Source: Phoenix dactylifera
Lineage: Eukaryota; Streptophyta; Magnoliopsida; Arecales; Arecaceae
Reading direction: 5' to 3'
Assembly: GCF_009389715.1 (NCBI RefSeq)
Contig: NC_052399.1
Span: 9,054,585-9,118,584, forward strand
Length of the DNA stretch: 64,000 nucleotides
Positions within the stretch are counted from its first letter, which is position 1. Every line of letters begins with the position of its first letter. Shown here piece after piece: positions 1 through 12,500 of this stretch. Both the position numbers and the translations under genes were made by a program. The notes beneath the pieces were generated by a model. It saw only the letters and a list, made by a program, of their open reading frames with translations, was not told where the DNA came from and did not search any database.

Positions 1-888
1 ACGAGAGGAGGCCATCACTTAGGGCCATGTGTACGTGGCAGTCCTTTACTTTGCTGAAAGGCTGTACGCTGTGGCTAGCACGATGTCAATAAACAGTTAA
101 AACTGCTTTTCTTTTTCAGAAACAAATTATTTATATTATTTTATAGAATTTGTTTGCACGGAAGTTTTTCTAATATTAGAATATTTATCTAAAGTTGATA
201 TTTTGCATGTACACCCTTGTCAAACTATGTTATTATGCAAATACCCCTAATATAATAATTATTCTAACAATATTAAAAAAATTATATTTATATTAATTAA
301 AAATAAAATTAAAATTTAAAATAAACGTTATTATCGATACTCCACTCCCCTGCATTGTATGGCAAAAGCCATCAAACCGAGGATACTTTTGTGTTCTTTG
401 AGTTTTTCCAGTATACTTTTAGTTCTTTGCCCAGATATAGATATTGCAAGAAGGAATATGCAGTGATACAAGATGGAGTTGTAGAATGAGTGATGAAGGG
501 TCATGATTATAGTTAATTATAACTGCATGGTATGGGAAATGCCATTAAACTAGGTTTCTTTTTTTTTCTTCTCTTTGAGTTCTTCCGGTGTATTTTTTGT
601 TCCTTGCACAGATGTAAATACTGCAAAAGTCCTCCTTTTTCCTTTGGATTATCTGATTATTTTTAAACAACTAACTGGAAAAGGGATATCTTTATTATCA
701 GATTCAATGACATTAAGTTGCTTGTTATTCTATTCACAAATTTTCAACACCAAATCTCTGTTTTCCCTAATATATTTTGGGTATTTGCTTTGCAAAAGGT
801 GGCTGCTTCATGAATATGCTATGAAACGAACAGTTGTAGTTTGCCGTCAATTTTTTTTCTTGTGTTTTTCTGTCCTAAACTTCTGTAG

Positions 889-2199
889 GGTGAGATTCAT
901 CATGTCATGAACCCTAATCCTTATCGTGGGGCATTTGGCTCTGATGCTGTATCTCATGCCAAAGAAGTTCAAGATCACATTCACTATGGCACCCTTGGAA
1001 AAGTTGCAGGTTTCATTGCAGAGACTTTTCAGATCTGAGTTGCTAGGAGTAGATCAAAATTATGGTTGATTGTTACTGTCACGACTCAGGACCTCATCCA
1101 AAAAGACTAGCTAGAAGGATTTTTTTGAGGTTTCTTAGTCCTATATAAGTATCCAAGATTTCCTCGGCGAATAACCGGCAGAGGACTAAACCAACTCCCT
1201 CAGCTTCTGAATTGCCACAAAGAATTTGTGGAGAGTAGGAAGAACAAAGAACCCTATGCAATTGTTGATACAAAAAAGGCTAGCATTGTTGGACGATATG
1301 ATGTCTGCTAGGAATTGGACTGATATGAAACCAACTTCATAATGGATATATGCTGATATATGCTAACAGCCAAATAGTGCATCAATCGAGCATTTTATAT
1401 TCCATTGCTGGATACCATCTCCACACAACTCTTCTCATTGAGCAATTGTATCTCAAAGAGCCATTGTATTGTCATTATGGTCTGTATTGCTAAATATTGG
1501 GCACCTTAAGATCACTTGATACTGCAGTCATGATCATTAACTTGCACTAGTCATATCTATAAGCAACTGAAAATTTTTTGTCATGTCATCTTGAGCTGAA
1601 CTTGCAGATACAAGAGTGGTTGTTTATTATATTATATTTATTGCATTTGGTGAATATTTGTAAAAAATATCTTCAGAAGAGAGCAGGGATTCTTTGGTAA
1701 TTAGTGCACTTAATACATATGTTTGCTTATGTTCTCATTGATTATTGCTGCCCTCCTTTCAGTCGTAGGAGATGTCAGAGGCAGGGGATTAATGTTGGGA
1801 GTAGAATTTGTAACTGATAGGAAAGAGAAAACACCTGCCAAGGTAGAAACAACAATGCTATTTGAGAAGCTCAAGGGTAGGTTGTAGCTTTCTTTTCTTT
1901 TTCTTATTCTTTCATGCAAGTCTTTTTTCCCCTCAACTTTATAAATAATAGTTGCTTTTCTTATCTGTATATCTGGGAGTGCTAGTTGGTAAAGAGGGCT
2001 TACATGGAAATGTCTTCAGAATAAAACCACCAATGTGCTTCACCAAAGAGGATGCAGGTTCTTGCTAATTAATGCTTGACAGGGTTCAACCTAGGTGTCT
2101 TTACTTAAAAGATTTAAACTTATTTGTTTAATAATATTTCTGTCTCTTGATGCAGACTTCCTTGTGGATGCACTGGATTATGCCATCTCCGGCATGTGA
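889..2199 (+). pseudogene. Alanine-glyoxylate aminotransferase 2-like gene, 3' remnant
   Basis: Four exon-like blocks match plant mitochondrial AGT2 homologues (PLP-dependent fold-type I aminotransferases that use glyoxylate as amino acceptor). Block 889-1032 reads [19 protein letters not shown] and ends AGFIAETFQ. Block 1763-1876 reads [15 protein letters not shown]. Block 1971-2057 reads [17 protein letters not shown]. Block 2156-2199 ends DALDYAISGM and a stop. Frames agree across the last three blocks. The first block is followed by ATCTGA rather than a GT donor, and roughly 120 or more residues normally found before VGDVRGRG are absent, including the segment with the PLP-binding lysine. 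The base pair before the 1971 block is AT where an AG acceptor is expected. A TRIM LTR remnant lies in the gap. No exon for the N-terminal half was found upstream. I read it as a decayed or partly deleted copy; an active gene would need unseen exons. Confidence 0.8.
1078..1200 (-). mobile_element. TRIM LTR remnant
   Basis: Read on the minus strand, this matches the LTR of the TRIM at 52030-52463 in order: a wording like CGGTTATTCGC, then a GATCTTGG-like stretch, then ACTTATA(C/T)AGG. It is diverged and only LTR-like sequence is recognisable. It lies where the middle exons of the AGT2-like gene should be. An old fossil. Confidence 0.55.
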
Positions 2200-3454
2200 G
2201 ATTCACTACCCTTCAAGAGCAATAAAAGAGTTTCTATTGCTTTCCTCTAGCCCCAAATCAAGTAGGGGAAGGGGATCCACAGAGATGTCAAGAGTTAAAA
2301 GCCCTTGTCTCCTTTGGGGTGGAATGTATGGAGAGCGGCTAAGTATATGAGAATTTGTGTTTGCCTGAACAAATATGCTTCAATTTGGCAGAAAGCATTG
2401 GATAAAATTGGATGTATTTCAGATATCTTAGATGGAGCATGTTAATGACATCTGGCCAATTAGTCATGCAATTTCATAATATCACTATATGTATTATTCG
2501 CAAAGAGAAATTCTTCACTGCACCACTCCCATCCCAGCTCCATTCCCTGGGTGCAGTGATTAGTGGGATGGTACATGGTGAACCCCATGTACCACACCAA
2601 TCCTCCATTGCCATGGACTGTTGCTCTCAGCAGGGAATGGAGTGGTATTGGAACCAGCACTCAACTTGCAAATGCCATGAGACCACACTGACCGAGGAGA
2701 CTCAGGTGCCTGAAACAGACTTTTTTGCACGGTATTCAAAGTAGCGTCATCATCTCTAAATTACCAATTGTAAACATAGATCATATTATTTTATCCAATG
2801 GAGTTGATGTATTTTTTCTTTCCCTCTCCCCTCATTCTTTAGATGTATTTTTTTCTTTCCCTCTCCCCTCGTCCTTTCCTGTGAATGCTTAATTGCTAAA
2901 CACCAAGCTTCAAGCTCCAAGCTCCAAGCTCGAGGTTTAGTGTATCATCTCTTTTCCTTGCAAGATCCCGTATTTCCATTTTCTAAGATTCACACACTAT
3001 ATACACAGCGACAGTCCATGCGCGACGATAGTTTTATAATTCAAATAATTTCAATATCTTCAACGTCAGAAAGCAACCACCATGTCCATAGTTTTATGCT
3101 CCAGGATACGTAGAAAACACCATATCCAGAAGGGAGAAGGAAGGAAGCCATTACCACTTGTATGTCTACCTAGTTTAGCTCGTATAGGAAGTCTTTAGTT
3201 GAAAACAAATAAATAAAACAAAGCTAGCTTAGCTGAATAATACTTTTGCTTTTTAAAAAAAAAAGCAGTAGGTTTGCATCCTGCCCTTGACCGTGAATAA
3301 TACAAGCTGGCAGATACACCTCTAGATCCGGGCCAACTTGTCCCTTTCATTGTCTCAGCAAACGTGGATAAACAAAAAAAAATATATGGTTGGCATGACC
3401 ACCCATACAAGATCGTCAACAATACCGCATTGTGGCCCATACAGCAGATTTATA
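2200..3454. other. Spacer with a foldback and short duplications
   Basis: No gene recognised. A 36-bp unit of the ATGTATTTTTTTCTTTCCCTC type occurs twice in tandem near 2805-2875. CAAGCTTCAAGCTCCAAGC-type repeats occur near 2905-2935. A foldback lies at 2500-2670 (separate entry). The longest open frames are short with no recognisable domains. Confidence 0.5.
2500..2670. repeat. MITE-like imperfect foldback
   Basis: The centre holds TGGTACATGG, a short loop and CCATGTACCA. The outer arms repeat CCACTCCATTCCCTG-like words in opposite orientation. No clear target duplication or family assignment could be made by eye. Confidence 0.4.
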
Positions 3455-3685
3455 TCATTGGTTTCCAGTTATATTATTGCATAAATGTCCGGCTGGCTGG
3501 TCCAGAGGCATGGCTCCATCCTTTGTCTGCTGCAAAGAATTTGGCTTGGTGCATATTCTTTGAAGCTGATGCATCTGAGACTCCAGTTGCTTGACCTGGT
3601 ACCGAGGGGATCCCATGCTTTCTGGAACCTTATTTACCAAAGCAAACTTGAAGAAAATGTTACACACAATTGCCAGTATAGAGAT

Positions 3686-4467
3686 TGTTAGCAATATATC
3701 ACCTAAATAAGTAAAATAAATTTATAATTATAATTAATAAAAAAATTTAAAAAAATAATATATATATATATATATATATATTATTTGGCATCAAAATAAA
3801 TCTATTTTAGCATAAAAGAAATCTATTCTAGCACAAAAAAATCTATTTATTTAACAAATTTAAATCATAAAATTGTAAATACTATAGATCTGCTAATATT
3901 AATTTAAATAAAAGTAAGAGGAAATAGATTGATAGAAGGTAGGTCGAAGCACGTAGATGCTATCCCAGAGAAGTGTTTGCCCCCACGTACAAACTTGCAT
4001 ATCAAGCAAAGGACGAAATAAAAAAAAAATAAAATAAAATATGCTAAGTAAAAGTGCAAAAATAAAAATCAGAAGTGGCTAAGAGGAGGAAGAACTTTTC
4101 TCCATAATTTTTTTAGTATTTTTTCTATTTTTTCGTCTTCAAAAAGAAGGAAAATGAGAGGTATTTATAAGATTCAGACATTGGCCCAAAACAAGAAGGC
4201 AGGGGCATTTAGGACTTTTTGCGGATGCGTCCGCGGTCATTTCGCAGCCAGCAGGCGCTGGCACGTGTTCGCGGAACGTGGACATGGCCAGCCTACAAAC
4301 GTCTCGCAGCCAACGGATGCTGGCATGCGTCCGCAGAAAGCACGGACGCGGCCAGCCTGCGGTCAATTCATGAACACCCCAGCGGGCGCCAGCAGGGGCC
4401 CGTTGGCAACCGCGCGCGTGCCCAAGACACGCGTCTCAGGCCGCATGCGCCATTAATTTTTCCAACA
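3686..4467 (-). repeat. LTR of copia fossil 1 (left copy)
   Basis: Direct repeat partner of 8389-9169. AT-rich at its left end, with a GC-rich right end of GCCAGCAGGCGCTGGCACG-type words repeated within the LTR. Confidence 0.88.
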
Positions 4468-7400
4468 ATCCTCCACAAAAATTAATTTTTAAATAATTTT
4501 AAAATCAAAAAAAATGCTGGATAACTTATATTATGTAATAGGTATAGGTACCTTTCGCTTTAAACCTTCACTTACTGACAATTGATTGCATCTGTGGAGC
4601 CAAGGTGGTTTTAACCTTGAACCTCGGTCCATGGCTCAGATTAAATCAACAGCACATATAATATAACCCGATCTGGGTTCTAAGCGGGTTGCGCTAATAT
4701 GGTCATGCGTAGGCATCTTTCATGTGCTTTTTAAGGAATCGCCCATATCTCATAATTGCGGCCCTACGACTGCACATACAGGTGAGTCCTAATAAGGAAA
4801 CTAGCAAGGAAGCTCCAGCCTCTTGGGTCTCGAATTTATTAAGAGTTATATAAACGAACTCATCCTACCGCTTGCTTTTATGAGTACTAGTGCCATAGGG
4901 ATGAGAAAAACATAAAACAGTACTCCTCTTAGTCACACTCTGGTTTGTTTCTACCCATTGAACCTTTTAAGGTTGGGTTTCCATCGTGGTGATTTATCTT
5001 TATGGGCTAAGCCCCATCCCCCTCGATGACTCTAAAACTACTATTCTAGACAAACCTTTTGTAAGCTTATCAGCTAAATTATTTTTTTATTTTACAAAAT
5101 TTAAAGATATAATGTTATTTTTCAATTTATATCTTAATGATTTATGATGCACTTTTAAGTACCTATTCATTTTTATATTGGAATTTTTTTGGTTGCACTT
5201 ATCTATTGCAGATTTACAGTCACAATGTAAGAAGATAGGTGGTAAAGATGACTCATTTATAGGAAGGTCTATAAGTAGATCTCTGACCACTCAGCCTCAA
5301 TGCTAGTGGTGTCCAAAGTTATCAGTTCAGACTCCATGATACTTCTAGATATCAAGGTTTGTTTGATGGATTTCCAAGACACAACAGCACCTCCTAGGAG
5401 AATGACATATCCTATAGCGGATTTAACATCTCAGATATCGCTGATCCAGTTGGTATCACTATAGCCTTTTAGAATAGCAGGAAACTCACTAAAATGCAAA
5501 TTATAGAATTTGGTACCCTTAAGATACCTAAGAATCCTCTCTAATGTTATCTAGTTATCTCTGTTTGGATTAATAGTATATCTACTAAGTCTATTTACAC
5601 CATATGCTATGTCTGGCCTGATGTAGTTTGCTAGAAATCCTAGTGAGCCTATGATTTGAGCATATAGGCTTTGAAGGATAGGAATTCCTAAGTTCTTCTT
5701 AAGGTGTGTAGAGAGATCAAAGGGAGTAGAGATAGACTGACAATCAGTATAATTAAATTTATTGAGAATCTTGTCAACATAATGACTTTGGGATAACTCA
5801 ATTCTATTTGCACTTCTAACTTTTTTGGTATTTAAAATTAAGTCAGCTTGTCCTAAGTCTTTTATATCAAACTTATGGCTTAAGAATTGCTTTACTTCAT
5901 CAACTATCTAAAGATATATCCTAAAGATTAGTATATCATTTACATAGAGGCACAAGATCACAAATTTATTTCCAACTCTCTTATGATATACACATTTGTT
6001 TGTACTATTGATTTTAAATCCAAATGTCAGTATGGTTTCATCAAATTTCAAGTGTCATTGCTTGGGTGCTTGTTTAAGACCATAAAGAGATCTGATTAAT
6101 CTACAAACTTTCTTTTCTTGGCCTGGGATTATAAATCCCTCTAACTAGTCCATATAAATTTTTTCATTTAAATCTTCATTTAGAAAAGCTGTTTTCACAT
6201 CCATCTGATGAATCACTAATCTATGGATGGAGGCTAATGCTATCAGGACTTTAATAGTAGTAATCGTAGCTACAAGTGCATAAACATCAAAGAAATCTAC
6301 TCCAGGTCTCTGTAAAATCCTTGGCAACCAATCTAGTCTTAAATTTATCTACAGAGCCATCAGGCCTAAGTTTCTTCTTAAAGATCCATTTGCACCCTAT
6401 AGTTTTACAGCCAGAAGAAATATCAATCAATTCGCAAGTATAATTTTGGATCATTGACTGCATCTCATTATCTACAGCTTCTCTCCAAAAAGATGAATCC
6501 AAGGATTTCATTACATTCTCAAAAGTACTTGGAGAGTCCTCTATAAACACCACATTCCTCTTTCTTCTTCTTCTACTTCTAGGATTGGGTTTCCCATTGT
6601 GGTGGTTAGGGTTTCTAGGGTTGTAGGGTTTTTTTTTATAATGCTTATTTTTGAAAAGTTGGTTCTGATTTTTTCTAGGTGGGACCTCTACATTATAAGC
6701 ATTATTTTTGTGTCTAGTATAGGTTTTACTCATAAGCCTAAACTGCTCTTCAATTCTAATGGAGTTCAAAACTTAGGTTAGGGTGAGACCTTCTTGGGTA
6801 TGGCTCAGACTCTTAGCAAAATCAGACTAAGAATTAGGTAGTTTATCTATCAAACGGGCTACCTAGAATGATTCATCCAAATTGGTTCCATTAGCCCTAA
6901 GCTGGTGGATCAGGATTTCAAATTCATGGATTTAGTTATTCATAGGCTTTGAGTCCACCATCCTAAAGTTATTGAAGTCGGAGGCCTTGAACCTCTTTAC
7001 CCCAGCATCATCAAGACCATATTTGTTATCCAGGGTGTCCCAGAGTTCTTTGGTACTCTTAGCTTTGTAATAAATGTCATACAACCTCTCAGAAAAGGCA
7101 CCTAGGATTCCATGGATGCAATGATAGTCTATCTCATCAGGTGTCCTAGAGGCTGTGCTGGTGGAGGCAGAAAGTTTTGTGTGGGAGGAGGATGAACTTT
7201 GGTTTGAGTTTTGACGAGTAGCAAGTCGTGAAGTAATTGGGTTGGACTCGTTATCAACTTCAGTAGTGCTCTCATCAATGGCCGAGATCAACCCTAATGT
7301 GGTGAGCCAGAACTGCATTTGGTTCTACCACCTCCTAAAGTTATGGCCATCAAATTTCTTAGATTTGGCACTAAGGTGGTCACTAGTGTTAAAAGCCATA

Positions 7401-7744
7401 GGTTCAATGTTATAGAAAAGAAACAGAAACCTGAATGAAGACAAAAAATTTATGTCAAAAGATTGCACTAAAATTTGTATTGAATTTTAAATGTATAGTT
7501 GCTATATTCAAAAATTAATAGCCAGATCAGCTCCAGATCGGTGGTGGAGCACTAGGCTCACTTGAGTACCAGCCTTTCTTAGGCACGTATGCCTTTTTGA
7601 CAAGTTTTTCTTTGACACTATTAGTTAGTAGATATAATCAATAGAAATCACACAAATTCACTTTTTAGAAGAGCCTAAGTGCAAACTTAGATTTGTTATT
7701 ATGGATTAACCAATTTTCAAATTTTTTGTTTGAATTTTCCGAAT

Positions 7745-8160
7745 TAGTAATAATTGATTACTAATTTAGTGCTGGCAAAACAATTATTATAATTGAGATC
7801 TAATATGTCAATTTAATAAATTATATATTAAAACGATTTATTACTTTATTAGAATAATTGATTACTAATTTTGTGCTAGCAAAATAATTATTATAATTGA
7901 GATCTAATATATCAATTTAATAAATTATATATTAAAATGATTTATTACTTTACTAGAATAATTAATTACTAATTTTGTGCTAGCAAAATAATTATTGTAA
8001 TTAAGATCTAATATATCAATTTAATAAATTATATATTAGAATGATTTATTAACTTATTAGAATAATTGATTACTAATTTTGTACTAACAAAATTTATTGT
8101 AATTAAGATCTAATTTATCAATTCAATGAATTCATTATTATAGATTAACCAATTTTTGAA
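7745..8160. repeat. 104-bp AT-rich tandem array
   Basis: The word AGAATAATTGATTACTAATT and its following AT-rich unit recur at about 7747, 7851, 7955 and 8059, giving a period of 104 bp over about four units. A further partial unit starts near 8250. The flanking word GATTAACCAATTTT occurs on both sides (about 7704 and 8143), so part of the array was duplicated with its border. It lies in the untranslated part of copia fossil 1, next to its 5' LTR. Confidence 0.8.
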
Positions 8161-8388
8161 TTTTTCGTTTAAATAAGATCTGGAAATTACTCCTTGAAGA
8201 GTCCAAATGGAGGTATGATAAACCTCTTGAAGGTTAAGCAAATTATTACCTTTTTAGAATAATTGATTATTAATTTTGTGCTAGCAAAGCAATTATTGTA
8301 ATTAAAATCTAATATGTCATAATTGTAATAAAGAATTTAATGAATTATATATTACTAACAAAAAAAATCATCAAACACTTCTTTGGAT

Positions 8389-9169
8389 TGTTAGCAATAT
8401 ATCACCTAAATAAGCCAATAAATCTCTAATTACAATTAATAGAAAATCTTAAAAGAAATAATATATATATATATTATTTGACATGAAAATAAATCTATTT
8501 TAGCACAAAAGAAATCTATTCATTTAATAAATTTAAATCATAAAATTGTAAATACTACAGACCTACTAATATTAAATTTAAAATAAAAGTAAGAGGAAAT
8601 AGCCTGATTGAAGGCAGATCGAAGCGTATAAACGTTGTTCCAAAGAAGTGTTTGCCCTCACGTACAGATTTTCCGGTAATTCTCCTCAAAGATACGACGA
8701 TCCAAAAGGTTCTTCTTCGGTACGTCTCGAAAGAAACCAAAACGAATCCGATCGGACTTACAGATCCAGCAAAGAAAGAAATAAAAAGAATAAAATAAAA
8801 TATGTTGAATAAAAGAGAAAAAAATAAAAATCAGAAGGGGCTTAAAGGAGGAAGAATTTTTCTTCAGAATTTTTTTTAGTATTTTTTTTCTATTTTTCGT
8901 CTCCAGAAAGGAGAAAAATGAGGGGTATTTATAAAATTCAAACGTTGGCCCAAAACAAGAAGACAAGGGCATTTAGGACTTTTTGCGAATGAGTCCGCGG
9001 TCATTTCGTGACCAGCAGGCGCTGGCACGCATCCGTGGAACGCAGATGCGGCCAGCCCACAAACATTTCACGGCCAGCGGATGCTGGCACGCATCCGCGG
9101 AAAGCCCCAGCAGGCGCCCGTTGGCAGTCGCGTGCATGCCTGAGACATGCGCCATTAATTTTTCCAACA
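8389..9169 (-). repeat. LTR of copia fossil 1 (right copy)
   Basis: Direct repeat partner of 3686-4467. In element orientation this is the 5' LTR and starts TGTTGG. Confidence 0.88.
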
Positions 9170-9587
9170 AAGATCGGTAATAGTACGAGAATGCACGCCT
9201 CTTCATCTGTTAATGCCATTCCTACAGTACTTCATAAAGCCACCTCAGATTTCTAAGGCCATTTAAGCTTCTAACCCTGCCTTATACTTGCTACAAAAAC
9301 ATGCATCATAGACAACAGTTAATTCAGTTGCTGCACAAACATGCATCATAGACAGCAGTCAATCAGCAAGCCAAGCAAACTAGCGGAAGGATTTTAATTA
9401 ACTTTACAAGAATCTCCATCCCATTGTTGGAGTCTCCTTCCAGGCATTTATTGAAATAGTAGAAGCAGGTATGCAGAGAGAAACTGAGATACAAAGAGCA
9501 CTTCCTTGCTGCCAGGCTATTAACTGTAGCTCGATGGATGGTTGCAGACTCACCTCAGAATGTGATGTGTACGTAGCTTTGAGGTGT

Positions 9588-12500
9588 TTAGGCTAGTTCT
9601 CGAGGACGAGCAGCCCATAGGAAACTCAAGGCACGGAGACGTTGGAAATAATCACCAATGGTGAGCAGGCCCCGAGCTGCTTGGCGGGTTGTCAAGATCC
9701 GGTACATTTGCTGAAGGGTCTGATGCCGAAGGTGGTCTGCCTGTTTGACAATTGTGCAATCCCGTAAAATTGAGACAATTGCATGTTTACCCCTTGATAA
9801 AGTCTAGAAGTATTACATAGCATGCATGCTCCTGCAAATTGACAGCGAAACTCCTAAATATCGGTATTTGGTGTTACAATATTATATTCAAATCTTGCCA
9901 ACTATTGTGCCATGCCTGTACTCCGATTGTTTGCTAAATATTCAGGAATTTGTTTAGGTGTATCAAAGCCACAAGAAGACAGACAACAGATATAAAGGTT
10001 GATTTGACAATGTAGTCACTCTGCTTCTTTCACTGCTCAATGTAGTTACTCGAGACAGACTGCTCGGTGGGTCAATTTCTACTAATTTATTTCTCACGAT
10101 ATGATGTTATAATTTCTTTATAATATATGCTCATGCTCAGATACTTTGACTGTTCTGTGGATTTTTTTTTTCCGAACCTTTCCTTCTGGCTGGCAGATTT
10201 CACCATAGATTCCCTGCTTTGATACATAAATTCCCTACACCACCTGTGTATTTTTTTCCTCTTTTGCCAATAGACTGTCATTTTGCTCATATAACATGAA
10301 AACCTTCAGAGAATGGATACTGTTATGTGGCATCTTATAATGAGTATGCTTGAGAGATGAAGGAAACAGCATTAACAGAAGAGGAAAGAGAGAATGCGCA
10401 TGGCTGACAAAAGGGAGAAGAAATGAAGCATTACCTGGTTTACAAAGCTTATCAGGGCCTCCAGCTTCCCCATTGCATTTGTCATCAGTCCCATATAATT
10501 TTCCATATTAGAAGTGCCTAAAGGAACAGAGGTTATAGTCTCAGCAAGAGTTTGTTGAAGTTTATCTAGTCCCTGGGAGAGGGCATCTTCAGCTTGTTGA
10601 GAAGATTGCTGAAGGTTATATACAGCCATGAATTGTTGCTCTGTCAAGGGGTCTAGCTGTGGGGTGAGAACCTGAAAGGCATGAGCAAGGGTAATGGCTG
10701 CTCTTGCATTTGGTACAACTTCTTCCAAGGACTCATCATATTTCAACAACTAGCAATGTGCTATTGCATCTACTGCTATTTAATCAGACCTGGCTACATA
10801 ATGCCAAAAATATAGAAAATGCTTGGCTAAATAGATACAACATGACCTTCTAGCCATGGTGCCAGTCAGTTTAGAACTATTGCTAAACTACTTCCCAACA
10901 ATATTGATATTATACAGTGCTAAACCATGTCAACTCGAGAGCATGGTTTTAAAAGCTAGCTTTGACTAGCTTTGAGGGTATAGTAAAAGATAGCCTCAAG
11001 GCTTCCATTTGGAAACTAAAACAAAACCCATGCAATGATTCTTGGGGCAAAGAAGGGGCTGCAGCTTTTTATTTCCTTGCACAATATCCCTTTATAAAAT
11101 AGTAGAATTTAGCTTCATCAATTATTAACAAAACAAGTATGCCCTTAGTAGCAATGATGTAAACTTATTTAGTTCATTTCCTCATCTCTATTATCTGTGA
11201 AGGTTTAACATCTTGGCCTATGCTTGAGACTTTAAGCTCCTTGATCTTTATCAAGGGTAATCGATGGTCCATACTTTATAGCAACCCATAAGGGGTATAA
11301 CTATTGTCATATAATTAAATCATGAATTAAATATTTGAGGCTTACACTTTAAACCGCCTTGAGGCTTATGCCTTGCATTTTTCACTAAAGCACTTCGCCT
11401 CCACTTTTAGCCTTTTCTAAACACTGCGCTAAAGACAGGGTACAAGTTATGTGAAATTCATACATATGATGTCTGAATGCAACAAGTTGCTTAGACAAAC
11501 ACTTCATAGCCTTTTGTTTCAGAACCATTGAAACAATCATGAAATTTGAGGATGCATATGAAAAATGTACGCAAAACCTTAAAAAAGGGTACTTTTAAGA
11601 ACCAATAATAGGGAATTAAGTTATTGGTAACTGAAAATAGTGTTCCACCAAGTAGTAAAATAATTTTGTACCAGAAAGCTTATTCATGTTTTGGCGATTC
11701 CCTCATAAACTAAGCAATGTTTTTATTCTCTTAGCAGATGAGTGGTTTTTTATAGTTGTTGATTGCCCTCCTGCTCCACCAATGCAATCCCCCATGGAGG
11801 CTAGAGAAGAGACATAGGAGCAGCAATTTCTGATTTGGACCGGCCAATCTGGCTAAAAAAAACAGCCTTTATGTGGATGAATTGGGTCAGGTTTCAGTTA
11901 GTAGAGACTAGAGACTAACCTGATTACAAAAAGGTTGGGTTTGCATTTGGCCCCCAGAGTTGACGGTCACCATGGGTTGGACAAGTCCATAAAACCCAAT
12001 CCCAAGGACAGTGGTAGCAGTGAATGGGCCATTGGTTAGTCAAGGGTTGGTTTGGGTAATTGTATGAGAATGCAGTTCATGATTAAGAATAAAAAATACC
12101 AAGAGAAAAATGGAGAAATAACAAGTTTAGAATTTATGACATGTACTTTTCCCCTTTGATTCACACTCCTCTCTCTCTCCCCCACCTCCCTCCCTCTCTC
12201 TCTCACTCAAGGGCCCAACCCTAGATCACCTTTTCCAACTGTATCTCATTATAATTTTTCAGGCCATATGATTGACAAGTAAACTCTCATTGAATGGCAG
12301 AAACAGTATGAACTATGAACCCACTTAAAATAATTAGGTTGGTTATGGGTTTATTCTTTTTAGCCTGATTATAAATGGATTGGGCATCCATAGAGGGTTT
12401 TTTGACCTGAAACCTGACTCAAGCAGTTGCCACCCTTATCACTAAAACCAACGAAAACATGATTAAATTTCAACAATGGAACTTAAAAAATCAACATATG

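Larger units (their letters stand above)
3686..9169 (-). mobile_element. Ty1-copia retrotransposon fossil 1 (reads on minus strand)
   Basis: Two direct repeats of about 780 bp (3686-4467 and 8389-9169) begin TGTTAGCAATATATC and end TTCCAACA on the plus strand. They are flanked by the near-identical 5-mers GAGAT and AAGAT. The internal region on the minus strand shows a copia gag-like block (around 6290-7320) and a reverse transcriptase/RNase H block (around 5090-6480, with HQMDVKTAFLN). The element is clearly broken, reduced in content, and carries several breaks. The LTRs differ by point changes and by more than one sizeable indel, so it is probably the oldest of the three large LTR elements here. 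It sits inside a small ORF. Confidence 0.9.
3455..9219 (-). pseudogene. Unrecognised small membrane-protein ORF split by a copia insertion
   Basis: On the minus strand an ATG at 9219 opens a frame (MALTDEEACILVLLPI) that reaches the edge of a copia element. On the far side of the element, with one copy of the 5-bp target duplication discounted, the same frame stays open from 3685 to a stop at 3455-3457. The original ORF would be about 91 codons: a hydrophobic segment in the first third (ILVLLP through IVCNIFFKFALV), then a polar region with a short heptad-like stretch (QLESQMHQLQ). I do not recognise a family. It lies just downstream of the TGA factor gene on the same strand. It could be a real small gene inactivated by the insertion, a last exon, or a chance open frame in AT-rich DNA. 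Confidence 0.35.

Noticed and set aside
575-910. 111-codon open frame at the left edge
   Set aside because: It overlaps intronic sequence and the acceptor of the AGT2-like exon in another frame; no domain is visible and composition is T-rich.
2412-2744. 110-codon frame
   Set aside because: It covers the foldback at 2500-2670, the minus strand is open there too, and no domain is visible.
7745-8160. Regular repeats considered as a CRISPR-like array
   Set aside because: Units are contiguous 104-bp tandem repeats without unique spacers, and this is a plant nuclear sequence.
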